64,000 nucleotides of DNA from Prinia subflava (lineage: Eukaryota > Chordata > Aves > Passeriformes > Cisticolidae), in NCBI RefSeq assembly GCF_021018805.1, contig NC_086251.1, forward strand, positions 40,618,767-40,682,766. The letters run 5' to 3'. Of the stretch, positions 37,201 through 48,000 are shown in pieces. Every line of letters begins with the position of its first letter. Position 1 is the stretch's first letter. The translations under genes and the position numbers were made by a program. Below the pieces are notes generated by a model. That model searched no databases and had not been told where the DNA came from. It saw only the letters and a program-made list of their open reading frames with translations.

Positions 37201-40200
37201 GGAGGATATTCCAGATCTTCGATAAAACATCCCCAAATTTTTTCTCTACCAACTCACTGAACAGTTCTTCAACACCAGAGTAGAACCACCTTCTACTGCT
37301 AGCAGGACAATTAATAATTTACTGATAAGATGGTGCATATCAACTAAAAACTGCTTCTTAAGTCTCCTTATGGAAATGCATTATAGTAAGAGCCCAACAG
37401 ATAAATTATGATTAGGATGGAATTTTGTTGTTCTCTTATAAAAGACCAGTTGCTGTAAGAAACTCCTGAAATCCCAGCACTGTTCTTTAACAGACAGTAT
37501 ACAACCCCCAGTACTCCTTTCCACAGCCACAAGTTTTGACTGCTTATGTCACACACATTACTGGCATGCATGGAGACAGGCAGGTAGGACAGACAACAGG
37601 AGATGCAGAAAAGAACTCACAGCACTGAGTTCAGTGAGAGGTTTTTTTTAATGGTGCTCAATTTATAGCAATTTGAGTTGAGAGCTAAAGTTTGCAAGAA
37701 GGGATAAGAAAGACAAAAAGGCCAGTAAACAGAAGAACAGAATTAGAAGAATTAATTTGCTAGACTGGAAGGGAGAGCTGCCAAGAGGCAGCAAGAAACC
37801 AGAAACCTTAAAGCTGCCAGGTGCAAAGGGATGGAGGGCAGACATTTTGCAAGAGGTTAACACTGTCAGAATCTGGCAGAGAAAAACTCAAGCTGCTCTC
37901 CTATAAGTTTACTAAGCCCAAGGCAGCTCCCTTCACACTCATCAGATCCTCAGGAACACCTTACTTCTGCAACCAAGGCTCACCAGAGCAGGCTGGATCA
38001 CCAGCAAAGAGAAAAACAGTCAAGATTTGGAGATCATGAACAAAACTGATACCTACACTCCTCAGGTCTTCAAGAGGTCATCTCATCTGAACTGTTTCCT
38101 GGGAAATTAGGCTAGGTCTTAATTTGCAAAGTCAGTGGAAAAGCAGGATGGTTGAACTGAACATCACCAAGTTTTCCCACAGGAATTCCAGAAAAAAAGA
38201 ATTCTAACACTCTTAAGCAAGTTTGTGAAGAGAAGGATTACAGAAGGAGCATACAGTTAAAGACTGGCACACAGAAGAGCCCTAGAGGGAGCATGCAGTG
38301 AGGCCAGGCTGTTCACCTGAGACTAGCATATTGTGGCAGATTAAATGTGCCTAGGAGCAGAGCAGTGGTCAGGAAGACAGGACCATTCTGCCTGGAAGAG
38401 GGTAAAAAGCTCTTCATGCAAATACCCACAGCTCCAAGAAGCACCCTAAGAACTCCTCCATTCTGATAAGGTGAACCTTTGATATGATCTCTTTCTCACT
38501 TCCTCTTCCTCATTTCTGTGGTTAGGGATTGAGAAATCCCAGTTGCTTGGACCCCCCAGATCCAACAGCTCTAGGTTTCCTCTACCAACAGTTTGTCCCT
38601 TTCAATACTCCACAAACATCCTCCTTGGCTGCTGCTGTAAGTCTTGATTACTTACTTGATGAGACTGGGAAAAAGACCCTAACCTTTAAAGAGAAACATG
38701 GGAATTAAACAGACTTGGTAAATTGCCCCACTCCCATGCTGACCTTATAGAGGAAACAAGGTACTTCCTTGTGACGTGGTTATTTCTTTCCAAGTACCTT
38801 AACCAAGTTCTGGAGATGATCAAGCCTCAGAGTGTCATGTCCCTTATTTTAATGCATCCTTCACTTCCAGAACAGACATGGGAAGTCTGGAGATACTCTA
38901 GTTGGAATTTGGGGCATCTGGGTCCAAAAAGAAAGCCCTAAAAAGAAAGCCTTCAGAAAAGGATCCAGTTGTTCAGTTGATGAGCTCTGGATTTTGGCAG
39001 CTCAGTGCTCCACAAGTCATCAAGGTAAAAACTGCATTTAGAAATACTTAATCCTCAACCATAATGAAAGCTTTAAAACAAACTTGCAACAAGGTAGTCG
39101 GGGAACATTTGCTACAATCAAAACAGTTGTAATGGGCTCTGTCTAGGCAAGAAACTTCTGCTCAAAAGCACCAAACTAAGAGTCTAGACACAACTAAAGA
39201 AAGAAACCTTTCCCACTTCAGAGTGTGATCACATGGAAGCTATGAAAAGATCTGCAGGACTGTCTGGAGACTTCTCAAATACCCAGGTGTTGGAAAGTAA
39301 ATAGCACGAGTGACTCCCAGATGAGTCACTAGTGCCTGCATGTCTCAATGTGTTAAGGAACATTTGGAAGTCCTATCTTCAGAGTGAAATAAAAACATAA
39401 TTCTGAGCATTCAGGGTCACTATTTTATCTGTAAAATACCACAGAAGTGTTACAAGCCAGATCACTCCCAATCCCAGCAAAGAATATAGCCTTCTCTTTC
39501 TGTAAAGTTTTCAACTTGCAAACTATTTGCATCTTATATATGGAGCAGAAACAGCAAAACAGCAGCTGCCTTTCAACTGATTCGAGGAATGCTGCCAGTG
39601 AATGCTCTGTGAAACACTCTGGGATCTTTTAGGATAAGACCTAATAAAAACTGGGCCCAAGAAGCAGAACTCTGACAGTAACCATGAAATGATGTAGCAC
39701 CTACAAACTTGCATGTGCTCACACCACCACTGATGAGACTAGAGCCCACACGTTGGCCACTTTCAGCACGTTTGTCCTGAAGTTCAGCTCGGGCATTCAA
39801 AGCAGTACATGCGTCACACCCACAGGAAACAAGGCTCAGCATTCGTTAGGCAACCATCCCTGCAGCACAAATGCAAAGCTGACATCCTGCTCATTTCCCC
39901 TTCCCTTTATTGACCACTTCAAGAGCAGTTGTGGGTGCAAATCAAGGACACATTCCTTATACACACACAATCCAACCTCATTAAATGGCTATCAACCTGT
40001 CACAGGATAGCTGCCAAGAACACACTGTGCAGAGATCACATTCTACCAAATGGGGAAGAAACAGCCTGCTGGGGTGAAAGAGAGGTCCTGGGATGATGGC
40101 ACCCAGCTCTGTCCTGGCTCAACTGCAAAATGGGGAAAAGCATTAAACTGGCAAAAGAAGTGTGGTTTGCTCACTGCTAGGGCTACTCATCCCAACTGTG

Positions 40201-43200
40201 GTGACCTCTGCAGGAGAAATGCCCAATTCCCCTTACAGAGGAAACCTAAGCACTCTACAGCCACAGAGGATTACTTCAATTGCAACACACAGAGCAGATG
40301 TTCTGCAGTGAGACTGGCCACAGCCTCCTGCAGATCTGCTTTAGAAGTCAAAAGTGCACTGTGGACCACATTCAGGATCACTTTACTCGTATTCCTAATC
40401 CACACAGCTACACAAACTTGATCAGAAGCTAGAAACAGCCGGCACACCTTTCATTTCACTTACCCACAGGAAGCTTGCTCTCAAAGCAGGCCTCAAACAT
40501 ATCGTAGTCTTCAGTGGTGAAGGCAAACTTGCCCTTGGTGGCATCCTCCTTGGCATAGAGGATGTGCCCAGCGGAGTCAGTTATCTGTAAGAGGGACAGC
40601 TGAAGGTAAGAAACACAGTACTTAGCAGCCATGAGCTCATGCTGCCTGTGCAGCAAGAGCAATCCTAGCCTCCCTTTTGGATCTGCTGCCTTCTCCTCTC
40701 AACAGTTTCCCTCCTTCTCTGAGACTTCATCAATTCCTCCCCTCTTCATCCACACACCAGGAGCTGACAGAGTGACTATAAAGTAATTATTGACTCTTAA
40801 ATCCCCAAAACCACCAACCAACCAAAAAACCCCATTCCCTCAAAAAAACACCACCAAAAAGCAATCGACCAACAAATTAAAAAAAATCTCAAACTGAAAC
40901 CCACACTGATTTCTCTTCCTCCTATGAATCCCAAATACAGACTACACGTAAGAACTACAGCTGAACCAAACTGTCATTCATTGCCTTTATTTTGCAAGCA
41001 AAATTAATGAATTCCCATAGCAACAGAGATAGGGAGAGGGTTTATGGGACAAAAGAGTCACATTCCTCAGAAGATGAAATGGAGAAGGGTACATCTATTC
41101 CTCTAAAAATGAACCATGAGTGTGGCCGTGAATTACACAAGGTTTGGGTGCCAAGATCCATAAAAGTGGCCACTTCAGACGACAATTCAGACAACACAGA
41201 CAGAATAATGACTGCTTTGTGCTAACTCTATAAAACTACTAATAATAGGCAAAAACTGTGGAAGGTCTACAAAAATGCTTCAACAAAGAGTATAAAAAGA
41301 AAGGACAGGCATTTCATGACGTAAACTTGAGAATAACTGTGCTCAATTAAAAGCTCCATCCAGCTGAAACACTCTGACCGGGGGAGAGGAGTGAAAGAAC
41401 CAGAAGGTGTTACAACACCGCATGAAAATGAACAGTGTGAATTCCAGAGGAATGCTTCGCATTCTCCCTCGACTCTGATTTTTAACAGGTATGTCTGAAA
41501 CAGCACAGACACTTAAGCTACTAGGGATCTTTGAAAGTCTTAGAGATGAAGAAAGTAAAAAGCTTGGGAATAATTTTAAAGGTATATAAGATCAAAGTAC
41601 ACAAAATAATTTGTGACATGATAAGTCAGACATTCTACTTTACTCCAGACTTCTTCCCCGTACAAAGGCCATACAAAAGGGCTATGTACCCAAAACTATT
41701 CTAAGGAAACACTCTTTATTCTTATTCGAGCAGCTAATTAACCCTCTGGCACTGGGTTTGAAACAAGTGTGGACCTACCCATGGATAAGAGTTGCTGCAT
41801 TAGGCAGGAAAAACAATCAAGTATATAAATTCTCACACTTTATGGTATAAACCATAGCTGGCGTGACTCTAGGAACAAGCTTCCTCCATATACCCATCAT
41901 CCCACAATGGCCTGTTAGGGGCCTGCACTGACTACACCATCCGCTGTCAGTGTCTGAGACCCAACAAGGAGCACTGCTCTCCGTGCAGCAGCGCAGAGCT
42001 GGACCTGTTTGCAAGTGGAAAGCAGATGAAAGCACGCAGGCAGCTGTGCTGCCAACCCCTTGCCACAAACCATCAGCTACCTACCTCCTGTCTGGAAGCC
42101 ACCAGGCACTGGGAGGCACTGGGAGGCACTGGGAGGCACTGGGAGGCACTGGGAGGCACTGGGAGGCACTGGGAGGCACTGGGAGGCACTGGGAGGCACT
42201 GGGAGGCACTGGGAGGCACTGGGAGGCTGGGCCTTAGTGAGCAGGGCCATCTGCAGTAAAGGACTGTGTATGTTTGACCATGGCAGCACAATGTAAAAGC
42301 CTGTGATTTGGCCACCACATGGCACGTGCTGTTCAGTGGAGCAGTATGCGTGACACCACACATTCTGCACACCGGGTTTTCCATCACAAAAAGCAGTCAG
42401 AACAACACAGCTCTCAGATGCCCCTATTATTTTGAGCACTATTTTCCTATGCCTTTGTAGGCACCAGAGCTAATCTTTATGCAACTTGATCTATTTTTGC
42501 CCTTTGCAGCTCATGAACAGCATTCTGGCCAGTGAAAACTCTGCTATCCGCTTTCATCAGAGCTGAATAGCATTACCCAAATCAGGCAAACACACTGCCC
42601 ATTCAGCCGGGTGTGCGAGGGCGGAGAGGCTGCTAATAGCCCAGCCAGAACGCTTGTGGGGGAGTCGACCTGAAAGGGATTTTTCATGCTATTCTAACGT
42701 TATTTACGGTAAGGCAATCCCCTACAGACAGGGCATTGTTTGCCCTTGACAAACAGCCCGATACCGTCGGGCTCGACAATGGGGCAGAGGCAGGCGGCTG
42801 CCGAAGCAGAGCCCAGGCGCCCCCCGCAGCAGCGGCTGGCAGAGCCGCGGATTCCTCGGAACAGAGGGTGCCACTGTGAGCGCTGCGCTGTCACACACAC
42901 CGACCGCAGCTCACGGCAGGAGCCGAACTGAGCCCGCACTGAACTAACTACCGACCTCCTCCCGCCTCTGCTCGGTGGCCCGGCCCAAGGAGCCAAAGCA
43001 GACCACCCAGCGCAGAACAGAGAGCACCTGCACACATTATGTCCTGAACTGACCTTTCCCACACAGACCACAGAGAAAGCAGGCACCTATCAGAGAGGCT
43101 TCAGCACTTATAACAAGCCCAGCATGTTGGGAGAACACAGCATACCTTAACAATATGAAGGAAAGCAAGAACTGCATACATTGTTTTTTCTCCTTTGTAG

Positions 43201-44884
43201 CTTTTCAAAGTATACAGGGCTTTTAAAAATTATTTCATTTTATGGTTCAAACAAAAATAAACATCTATAAGCAGTACCACCCGAATACCAGCTTCATCAG
43301 CAAAGTCAATCAAGACTCAAAACGTGGGATTCACTGGTTCACCATCACCTCCCTAGATAAGTCCTATGTCATAAAAATGAGTTTTGGAAGACCTTGGGAT
43401 CAACTGACCTAACAGTGGGCAAGCTGGGAACCAGGAGGCTTGGTTACCAGGCAGTAAGAGACAGATGGGCACATGGCACTCCACCTGAAATACATGTGCC
43501 TTACCGGGTGAATACTACATCAACATTTTTAAGCCTTAATGCTGCTTGGCTCTGCCTATACACAGACAAGTTTCCTCTTACAAATGATGCAAAACCAGAA
43601 TAGCATTTTTAAAAAAGTAAGACTCCAGAAGAGGCCTTCTCTAGCCATAACCAAGCACAACTGCCAATAATGCCAGGCCTTCAGGCATTGGCAGGCAGAT
43701 GCTGGAAAGGCAACCTGATTTCAGGAGGTCTAAAATACTCAAGAACATCAAGTTCAGAAACTCCTGAGCAGACCATTCTGACTCTGTTTGCATGCTTACT
43801 ACTGAAACCTTTGAGAATGAAGACAGAAATGAAAAAGGGGACAGAAGGAGGTTGTGAACTGACTGTGTAACAACAGATCTTATTCAACCAGGCTGGAAGA
43901 CTAGGGAAGGCAGATTGTGGGCAGCACTGAAGTTGTTGAATTAAAGTGAAGCTGTTGAAGTTTAATAGCTGCATGTCACACAGGTGTATTAGTCACGTAT
44001 GTTCTGCCAACCCTGTACTTCCTGAAGATCCTTCAGGATCATTTTCTTTCCTGCAGCAAACATCTGCCTACTTAAAATCCATGCAAGCCACAACACAGGA
44101 AGATGTGAATAGCCACTTTGTGTACCAGAACCCGGATTCTTAGCCCCCACTGCACTGTGGCAGACTCCTGTTGTGCCAGGCCCTGGGCATGGAGGGAGCC
44201 CTGGGAAAGCCACGTCACCAGAACTCTCTGCTGCTCGCACGGTGTCAGCAGCCGCGGTACAGCTCTATCGCAGCGGCCCATCTCGCCAGGCGCCGGATAA
44301 TCTGCATCGTGTGCGGATTAAATGGCAGACTGCGGGACGGGCCGTTGCAACTCGATCTTTGGGGAGAAAACGCTCTTATTTGGCTCAAGCTAAAACGCTG
44401 CCCTGGTCCCTGGCTGCCCAGCACCCGGAGCCCCCGGCGGGCTGGCGGCCCCTCGCACAGGGCGAGTGCCGCGGTGCGGGCAGCGCTCGGCTCACGCGTG
44501 GGCCGGTGTCACGCGTGGAACACGTCACCCCTTCCTTCCTTCCTTCCTTCTGTCCTTCCTTCCCCGCCCCGCACGGCCGGCGAGGGGAGGCGGGGCCGCG
44601 CCGCCCGCCCCGGCCACCCCCGCCCCCCCGGCCGGCCGGGGCCGCACCTTGAGGTTGGCGGAGGGTCCGGTGGAGGAGCCCGGCGGGGGGCTGATCTCGT
44701 ACTCGCCCGTGACCAGCGTGTCGCGGTGGATCTCCTCCCGCAGGCACTTCCGCGCCTTGCCCGGCAGCTGGAAGGAGATGGGCCGCGCCGGGCCCACCAG
44801 CAGCAGCAGCAGGAGCAGCGGCGGGAGCGCGGCCCGCCCGAGGCGGGGGCGGCCGGGCAGCGGCGGCAGCGGCGGCAGCGGCAT
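31128..44884 (-). CDS. TMED10: TMED10 (p24 delta-1), ER-Golgi cargo receptor
   Basis: Five coding exons (44884-44648, 40584-40464, 36073-36006, 31812-31686, 31249-31128), complete, 224 residues (human 219). Order: a signal peptide with a Leu8-type core (about 1-35); a GOLD domain (about 36-142) with the cysteine pair Cys47 (KCLREE) and Cys112 (FEACFE); a coiled-coil stalk (143-184) containing [14 protein letters not shown]; one transmembrane helix (about 191-213); and a cytosolic tail [11 protein letters not shown]. The tail keeps the FF motif used for COPII binding and the dilysine for COPI binding. The family cycles between ER and cis-Golgi as p24 hetero-oligomers and helps export GPI-anchored cargo. 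All introns are GT-AG in consistent phase. The start was chosen because it precedes the signal peptide directly; an upstream in-frame ATG at 45,130 would put about 80 unrelated residues before it. Confidence 0.98.
31686..31812 (-). CDS. TMED10: TMED10 exon 4 (coiled-coil stalk)
   Basis: Encodes [20 protein letters not shown] to REEEMRDTN. Acceptor TTTCTAG, donor AATG|GTAAGA. Confidence 0.97.
33575..33720 (-). mobile_element. Old CR1 3'-end fragment
   Basis: On the plus strand the block starts ACAGAATCAATTAGAGTGG and runs through AAATCCTCTGAGATCAAGTG to CACAACCTCCCCAGGCAG, the usual order of a reversed CR1 3' end (octamer-like start, 'precipitated' lines of the 3' UTR, then the conserved GGCAGCC-like block). 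It is well decayed and 5'-truncated. Confidence 0.5.
34926..35070. repeat. Tandem duplication, period 77 bp
   Basis: CTCTTCCCTGACCCCAAGCA occurs at 34,926 and again at 35,003, and flanking bases also align imperfectly, giving two diverged copies of a roughly 77-bp unit in TMED10 intron 3. Confidence 0.8.
36006..36073 (-). CDS. TMED10: TMED10 exon 3 (68 bp)
   Basis: Encodes [19 protein letters not shown] to YEE, the end of the GOLD domain. Acceptor GGAACAG, donor GAGGAG|GTATAT. Confidence 0.96.
36074..40463. other. TMED10 intron 2
   Basis: A 4.4-kb intron. An imperfect AGATATATGTA repeat lies at 36,860-36,895. No coding exon, RNA gene or mobile element was recognised. Confidence 0.55.
40464..40584 (-). 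CDS. TMED10: TMED10 exon 2
   Basis: Encodes [18 protein letters not shown] to [12 protein letters not shown] in the GOLD domain. The end (SKLPVG) differs from the SKGTG I recall for human and is one residue longer. Acceptor TTACAG, donor GTGG|GTAAGT. Confidence 0.97.
42104..42228. repeat. 10-bp minisatellite (GGGAGGCACT)n
   Basis: Eleven perfect copies of GGGAGGCACT at 42,111-42,220 plus partial copies at each end, about 12.5 units. The copies are identical, so the array is recent or homogenised. The unit is not a multiple of three, so all frames stay open; that is why open frames cross it on both strands. They are not genes. Confidence 0.98.
44529..44563. repeat. CCTT simple repeat
   Basis: Imperfect pyrimidine tract of CCTT units, interrupted once by CTGT, in TMED10 intron 1 close to exon 1. 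Confidence 0.9.
44648..44884 (-). CDS. TMED10: TMED10 exon 1, coding part
   Basis: Codons 1-79: a Pro/Leu-rich signal peptide, then [16 protein letters not shown] and a Pro/Ser/Gly loop ([15 protein letters not shown]). Pro35 at the expected -1 position is unfavourable for signal peptidase, so cleavage may fall a residue or two away. Donor AAG|GTGCGG. Confidence 0.96.
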
Positions 44885-45010
44885 GGCGGCGGCGGCGAGA
44901 GCGGCGGGCCGGGCCTGCTCCGCCGCACGTGACCGCCGCGCGTCAGCGCGGGGCGGGGCCGGGGCGGGCCGGCCCTGAGGGGCGCGGGGGGAGCCTGCGA
45001 GGGGCTGCGG

Positions 45011-48000
45011 CCTTATGAGACCAGGGAGCGAGGAATTAATGCGGTAATAACCGAGGGGAACGAGCGATCGTGCTTTCGCTCGGTAAAGAGCTGGAAAATT
45101 ACAACTGAACCAAACCGTGCTCTGAGGCACAGCAGCACTCTGGGGGTGTCAAGCAGTTTGAATTTCAATAAGGCTGAAGTCCTTCACTGAGAGGGACACT
45201 TGCAGTTTATTGTATGGTTTTCTTTTCATTTTTGAGGGGTAACTTTCCCCTGGACTTCTTCACACAAGAAAATTTATCTGCTGTCTCGCTTCTTTGCATC
45301 AATACCTTGTGAATACCCTTCAATAGGAGTATCCAAGTGTTTTTAACAGCAAATAAAATTATGATGATTTTTGAAGACAGAGCATTACTGGTTTTTTCTC
45401 TCCTTTTCCAGCATATACTTAGATCTACTTGTTCTTTCTTTTCCTCCTGATATATTTTGCTCTTTAGGAAGGTAGCGTTAGGTAAGCACTGAGCACTTTG
45501 GGCTGCTGCTTGCCCTGGCGCCGCCTCATCTCCGTTCCCAGGCTCCGGGCTGGCAGTGGAGCTGCCAGGAGGACACGCACAAGCGGGAGCAGACTCGTTC
45601 TGCAGCATAACCTGCCAACGGGGAGGAGGAAAATTGCACACATGGAGCCAGCTCCTGTGATCAGCTGCAAGTATTTGGGTGTGCTAAGATGTACGGAAAA
45701 GTAGGAAGAAAGATATGGATAGTAACATTGCTAGAAAGCAAAATATATATTTTATTTCTTTTTGCTTGAGTTATAAAAATTACACCACTGTTCCACTTTT
45801 ATTCCTTAAACATCAGCAGCTGTGTTCTCTCTCTGGTCTAAACATGTCTTTAATGACAAGCAATAACAAGGAGTAGGTACAAACTTCAATTTAAAGAAGC
45901 TTTAAGTGGCGAATTTCATGCCTGGTTGTTAACCTGTGGAGCATTTTAAAGAACATTTCAGCACTTTTACCTGCTTGTGTTCATACTTACTGAGAAAATA
46001 TGATGAAGCTCTCCTGCAGGAACAAGCACTAAGCCCAAATGTACAGTGGTGGAGTGACCTCGTGCTTGAAGGGAAATAAAAAGAACCTTCACAAAAAAAA
46101 AACCCCTTCACAAGAAAAAAAAACCAAAAAAACCAACCCACCCAAACCAACAAAACCTCCCAGCACTAGACCTTTGCCCTTACTTTAAGCTCCAGTTTAT
46201 TGTTTAAAGTGGGATTTACAATCACTTGATGGACATTTCAATACATTTTATTTCTCTTATCAGTTCACAAACCTTCCCTTATTTGGACAATTAAATTACT
46301 TGGAAATGTAACCATAATAAAATAAATATTTTGCTCTTTCTGCAATATGCCAAAGTATATTTGCAAATGAAAACATTCTTTCCATTGCAGCACTTAAGGA
46401 AGAAATAGCCATTATTTCACAAAATTTAAGAAACACAGATTACTAGAATGCGAAGATATGAAATGTTGTACCATAAAATTCCTGATGAAACAGGCACAGC
46501 ATGATGAATTTCTTCATGCAGAACGTTCCTCAAACCAATGATATATATCCAGCCTTGTAACATGTTTAAAACATTCAATAATGCCTTATTTTCCAGAGAA
46601 AGTGGTTCATTCATGTTGATACAGCCTCGTTTTCTGAAATCAAAGTGTGAACTCAAGCATCAAAAAGCATTTATATGACTGACTACAATCCCTTTCTGTT
46701 GAGGCCATTTTGTCATGGTACATTTTAGATGAGTTACTTTTATGACCAACAAATTTATCCCCTGCTTTCTGTTGTAGTCGCTTCCTCTGGATGCATTATT
46801 CTAGAAACTGCCACATAGGCAAGTTCAGAGCTAATTATAAAACCTCCTCAGAGATCCTTTAGTGCTTCAGTGTGTTATGGAATAAAATGGTACAGAGCTG
46901 CTGTGAGTCTCTTCATAATCCCCAGCTTTTGGCTCGTTAAAGCACTTAAATATGCAATGGGGCAATCTCCCTTGAGTGTGCAAAGTAACTTACAGCAGAA
47001 GGAAAGCATTTGAAGATCCTTTCAGCTGCAGGTTAGGAAATAACAGTCTTGCAGGGACATGCCTTAATGTTTCCACATAGTGGAGGCTAACAAAATGAAA
47101 TGCTTCCTGTAATTGAAAAACCATGAACAGAGGTGAAGGAGAGATTGATAACTTGTTACACAATTTTCCCGATGAAGCTATGACCTATTTTAGCTTAATC
47201 TGCTGTGTTAAGCATTGTGGGAGCTCAGCAGTCAGCTGGAAGCAGGTCTTCATTCTCACTGCCACCAATCCATAGACAAACGGGTGTATCCCCAAAGTAA
47301 CACTAACATCAGCTCCCCATCACGATACACTGACAAAATTCAAACCATTTTGTTCATGTGATAAAAGATACCTGTTATCTTTCCAAATATCCCTAATGCT
47401 GTTTTATTACTGTCTTGAAAATTATGAAGAGAGCAATTAATTATTCAGCTTTCAGTTCTGTTTTAGCAAAACAGCAGTGGAAACCTTTGGATGTCTCTAT
47501 AGGCTGAGACAGCAAAGGCCATTGAAGAAAATATGCCTCTTCCCACCAAATTTCTAATTTTTCCCAACTGACAAAGTTCACAGTGTTAGCAGTACTGAAT
47601 TCCTGCCACACCAAAATGTATCTTTTGTCTATGGTGAATGGCAGAAAACAACACTAATTTGCTCTCTCCGTGAAACAATGTGTATGAATGTGTATGAATT
47701 ACGTAATTAGACCTTCTTTTTTCACTGCTTCTACGTCAGCTGCTGTGGCATTTTTGCATTTTCTTCTTTTGGACAATAAAAAGTTGAAACAATGTTCCTC
47801 TTAAAAACTATTCTAGACTTACTTTCATGCGCTAATCTTTTTGCATTCTGCCTTGCACCTGGCAATCCACTAGAAGCTACTGAGAAAATTCTATAAAAAT
47901 TACATATGCTTTACTATGCTAATGAGTGTTTTTACTAACCATGCAAAATTATCCATCCACCACTTCTAGAAAGTGCAGGGCCACTTCTTTTAAGGAGCTA

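Larger units (their letters stand above)
40585..44647. other. TMED10 intron 1
   Basis: A 4.1-kb intron. It holds the 10-bp minisatellite at 42.1 kb, a modest GC-rich patch at about 42,760-42,900, and the downstream half of the promoter CpG island near exon 1. No other gene was recognised. Confidence 0.6.
44240..45010 (-). promoter_or_regulatory. TMED10: TMED10 CpG-island promoter
   Basis: GC- and CpG-rich block centred on exon 1, with no TATA box. A CACGTGAC E-box lies at 44,926-44,933, about 42 bases upstream of the start codon; this fits USF or MiT/TFE factors. In intron 1, TGACGTGT on the minus strand (44,520-44,527) resembles an XBP1/ATF6 unfolded-protein-response element. Confidence 0.75.

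Noticed and set aside
42104..42228. Regular short repeats that could suggest a CRISPR array
   Set aside because: The 10-bp units are contiguous with no spacers and lie in a vertebrate intron: a minisatellite.
43380..43430. Possible short CR1 remnant
   Set aside because: Only a few words resemble CR1 3' sequence, and no octamer tail or ordered blocks were found.
44171..44932. 253-codon plus-strand frame across the TMED10 promoter
   Set aside because: It is antisense to TMED10 exon 1 and its CpG island; low-complexity Arg/Gly/Pro translation, a compositional shadow.
44885..45130. Upstream in-frame ATG that would extend TMED10 by about 80 residues
   Set aside because: It would bury the signal peptide inside the protein; the ATG at 44,884 has good context and matches the family's start.
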